DNA from: Trueperaceae bacterium
GTDB taxonomy: Bacteria > Deinococcota > Deinococci > Deinococcales > Trueperaceae
DNA: 5,397 bases
NCBI GenBank assembly: GCA_007130445.1
Contig: SLSM01000024.1
Location: 1 to 5,397, forward strand
Direction: 5' to 3'
The translations under genes were made by a program, and so were the position numbers. Below are positions 5,138 through 5,397 of the stretch, piece by piece (the stretch's first letter is position 1; every line of letters starts with the position of its first letter). Below the pieces are notes generated by a model. The model did not search any database and was not told where the DNA came from. It saw nothing but the letters and a program-made list of their open reading frames with translations.

Positions 5138-5397
5138 ACGCCTTCGACCTGGCCGTCGCCCTGGCCATCGGGTACCTGCTCGGAGGCTTCCCGACCGCGG
5201 CGCTGATCGCGCGGGCGCGTGGACGCCGCATCTTCGACGTCGGCTCGGGGAACATGGGCGCCATGAACACCGCGCGCAACCTCGGGCCGGCCCTCGGGGT
5301 GGTCGTGCTGGTCGTCGACGTCGCGAAGGGCGCCCTGGCGGCGCTGGCGGGCGACGCCATGGGCGCCGCACTCGGGGCCGGGGGCGACGCCCGCCTC
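5134..5397 (+). CDS. plsY: Glycerol-3-phosphate acyltransferase PlsY, N-terminal part (3' end outside window)
   Basis: Eighty-eight residues are present before the window ends; the family is usually about 190-220. PlsY is an inner-membrane enzyme that transfers an acyl group from acyl-phosphate to glycerol-3-phosphate, the first step of phospholipid synthesis. A first membrane helix (about 4-26, with GYLLGGFPTAALIAR) leads into the conserved motif VGSGNMGAMNTARNLG (36-51), which corresponds to PlsY motif 1 (GSGNxGAxN). A second hydrophobic helix (about 52-72) contains VVDVAKGALA, the usual D-x2-KG signature. The GTG start overlaps the recO stop as GTGA (5134-5137), so it is probably translated by coupling to recO. 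The Met in NMGAMN, where many family members have Ile/Val and Thr, is a variant I associate with some lineages. The catalytic motifs 2 and 3 lie outside the window. Confidence 0.93.
   Translation, partial: MNAFDLAVALAIGYLLGGFPTAALIARARGRRIFDVGSGNMGAMNTARNLGPALGVVVLVVDVAKGALAALAGDAMGAALGAGGDARL

Noticed and set aside
4376..5371. Antisense open frame opposite recO and plsY
   Set aside because: The product is mostly Arg, Pro and Gly without known motifs, and two recognised genes occupy the other strand.
1..5397. CRISPR array, tRNA, rRNA, insertion sequence or prophage
   Set aside because: I found no regularly spaced repeats, RNA gene landmarks, transposase motifs or composition break; the window is tightly packed core genes.

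Overview
This window reads as a piece of a very GC-rich bacterial chromosome, coding almost wall to wall on the + strand. The best guess for the organism is the Deinococcota, perhaps a Truepera-like lineage. The main support is RecR, which shares with my memory of Deinococcus RecR the stretches LSRLPGIGPKSAQRLAFHLF, RSGEY-G-YHVLHG-LSPM-GVGPD and LEY-DEVTLGRA. The dnaX-ebfC-recR order and a four-Cys/His RecO zinc site also fit. This assignment is inference from recalled families; no search was run.

Layout, left to right. Positions 1-320 hold the 3' end of dnaX (DNA polymerase III tau subunit). Its stop codon overlaps by one base the start of ebfC (320-631, YbaB/EbfC nucleoid protein). A 12-base gap leads to recR (644-1240, GTG start). 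These three look like one operon. A 95-base gap follows, holding a small hairpin and a near-consensus housekeeping promoter (TTGACA, 16 bases, TATACT). This drives topA (1336-4299, TTG start), a 987-residue type IA topoisomerase. After a 34-base gap comes recO (4334-5137, GTG start), with a TAGACT hexamer 5 bases before the start codon and no visible Shine-Dalgarno, which suggests a leaderless transcript. recO overlaps by four bases (GTGA) a plsY gene (5134 to the window end, cut off).

Functionally the window is a DNA-maintenance cluster. DnaX loads the clamp at replication forks, EbfC coats DNA, RecR and RecO load RecA on SSB-covered gaps, and TopA removes negative supercoils. plsY (phospholipid synthesis) is a metabolic passenger coupled to recO.

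The most unusual item is the TopA C terminus. After four GxYGPY-type repeats and a Lys/Ala/Arg-rich tail comes a compact domain of about 70 residues that looks like a helix-turn-helix of the sigma-70 region 4 kind, fused to the topoisomerase. Other points are the apparent absence of any cysteine in TopA and a GCTAGA(A/C)T element that occurs only before ebfC and recO. I see no mobile element, CRISPR array, tRNA or rRNA. This is mostly a conserved core region and not an accessory island.
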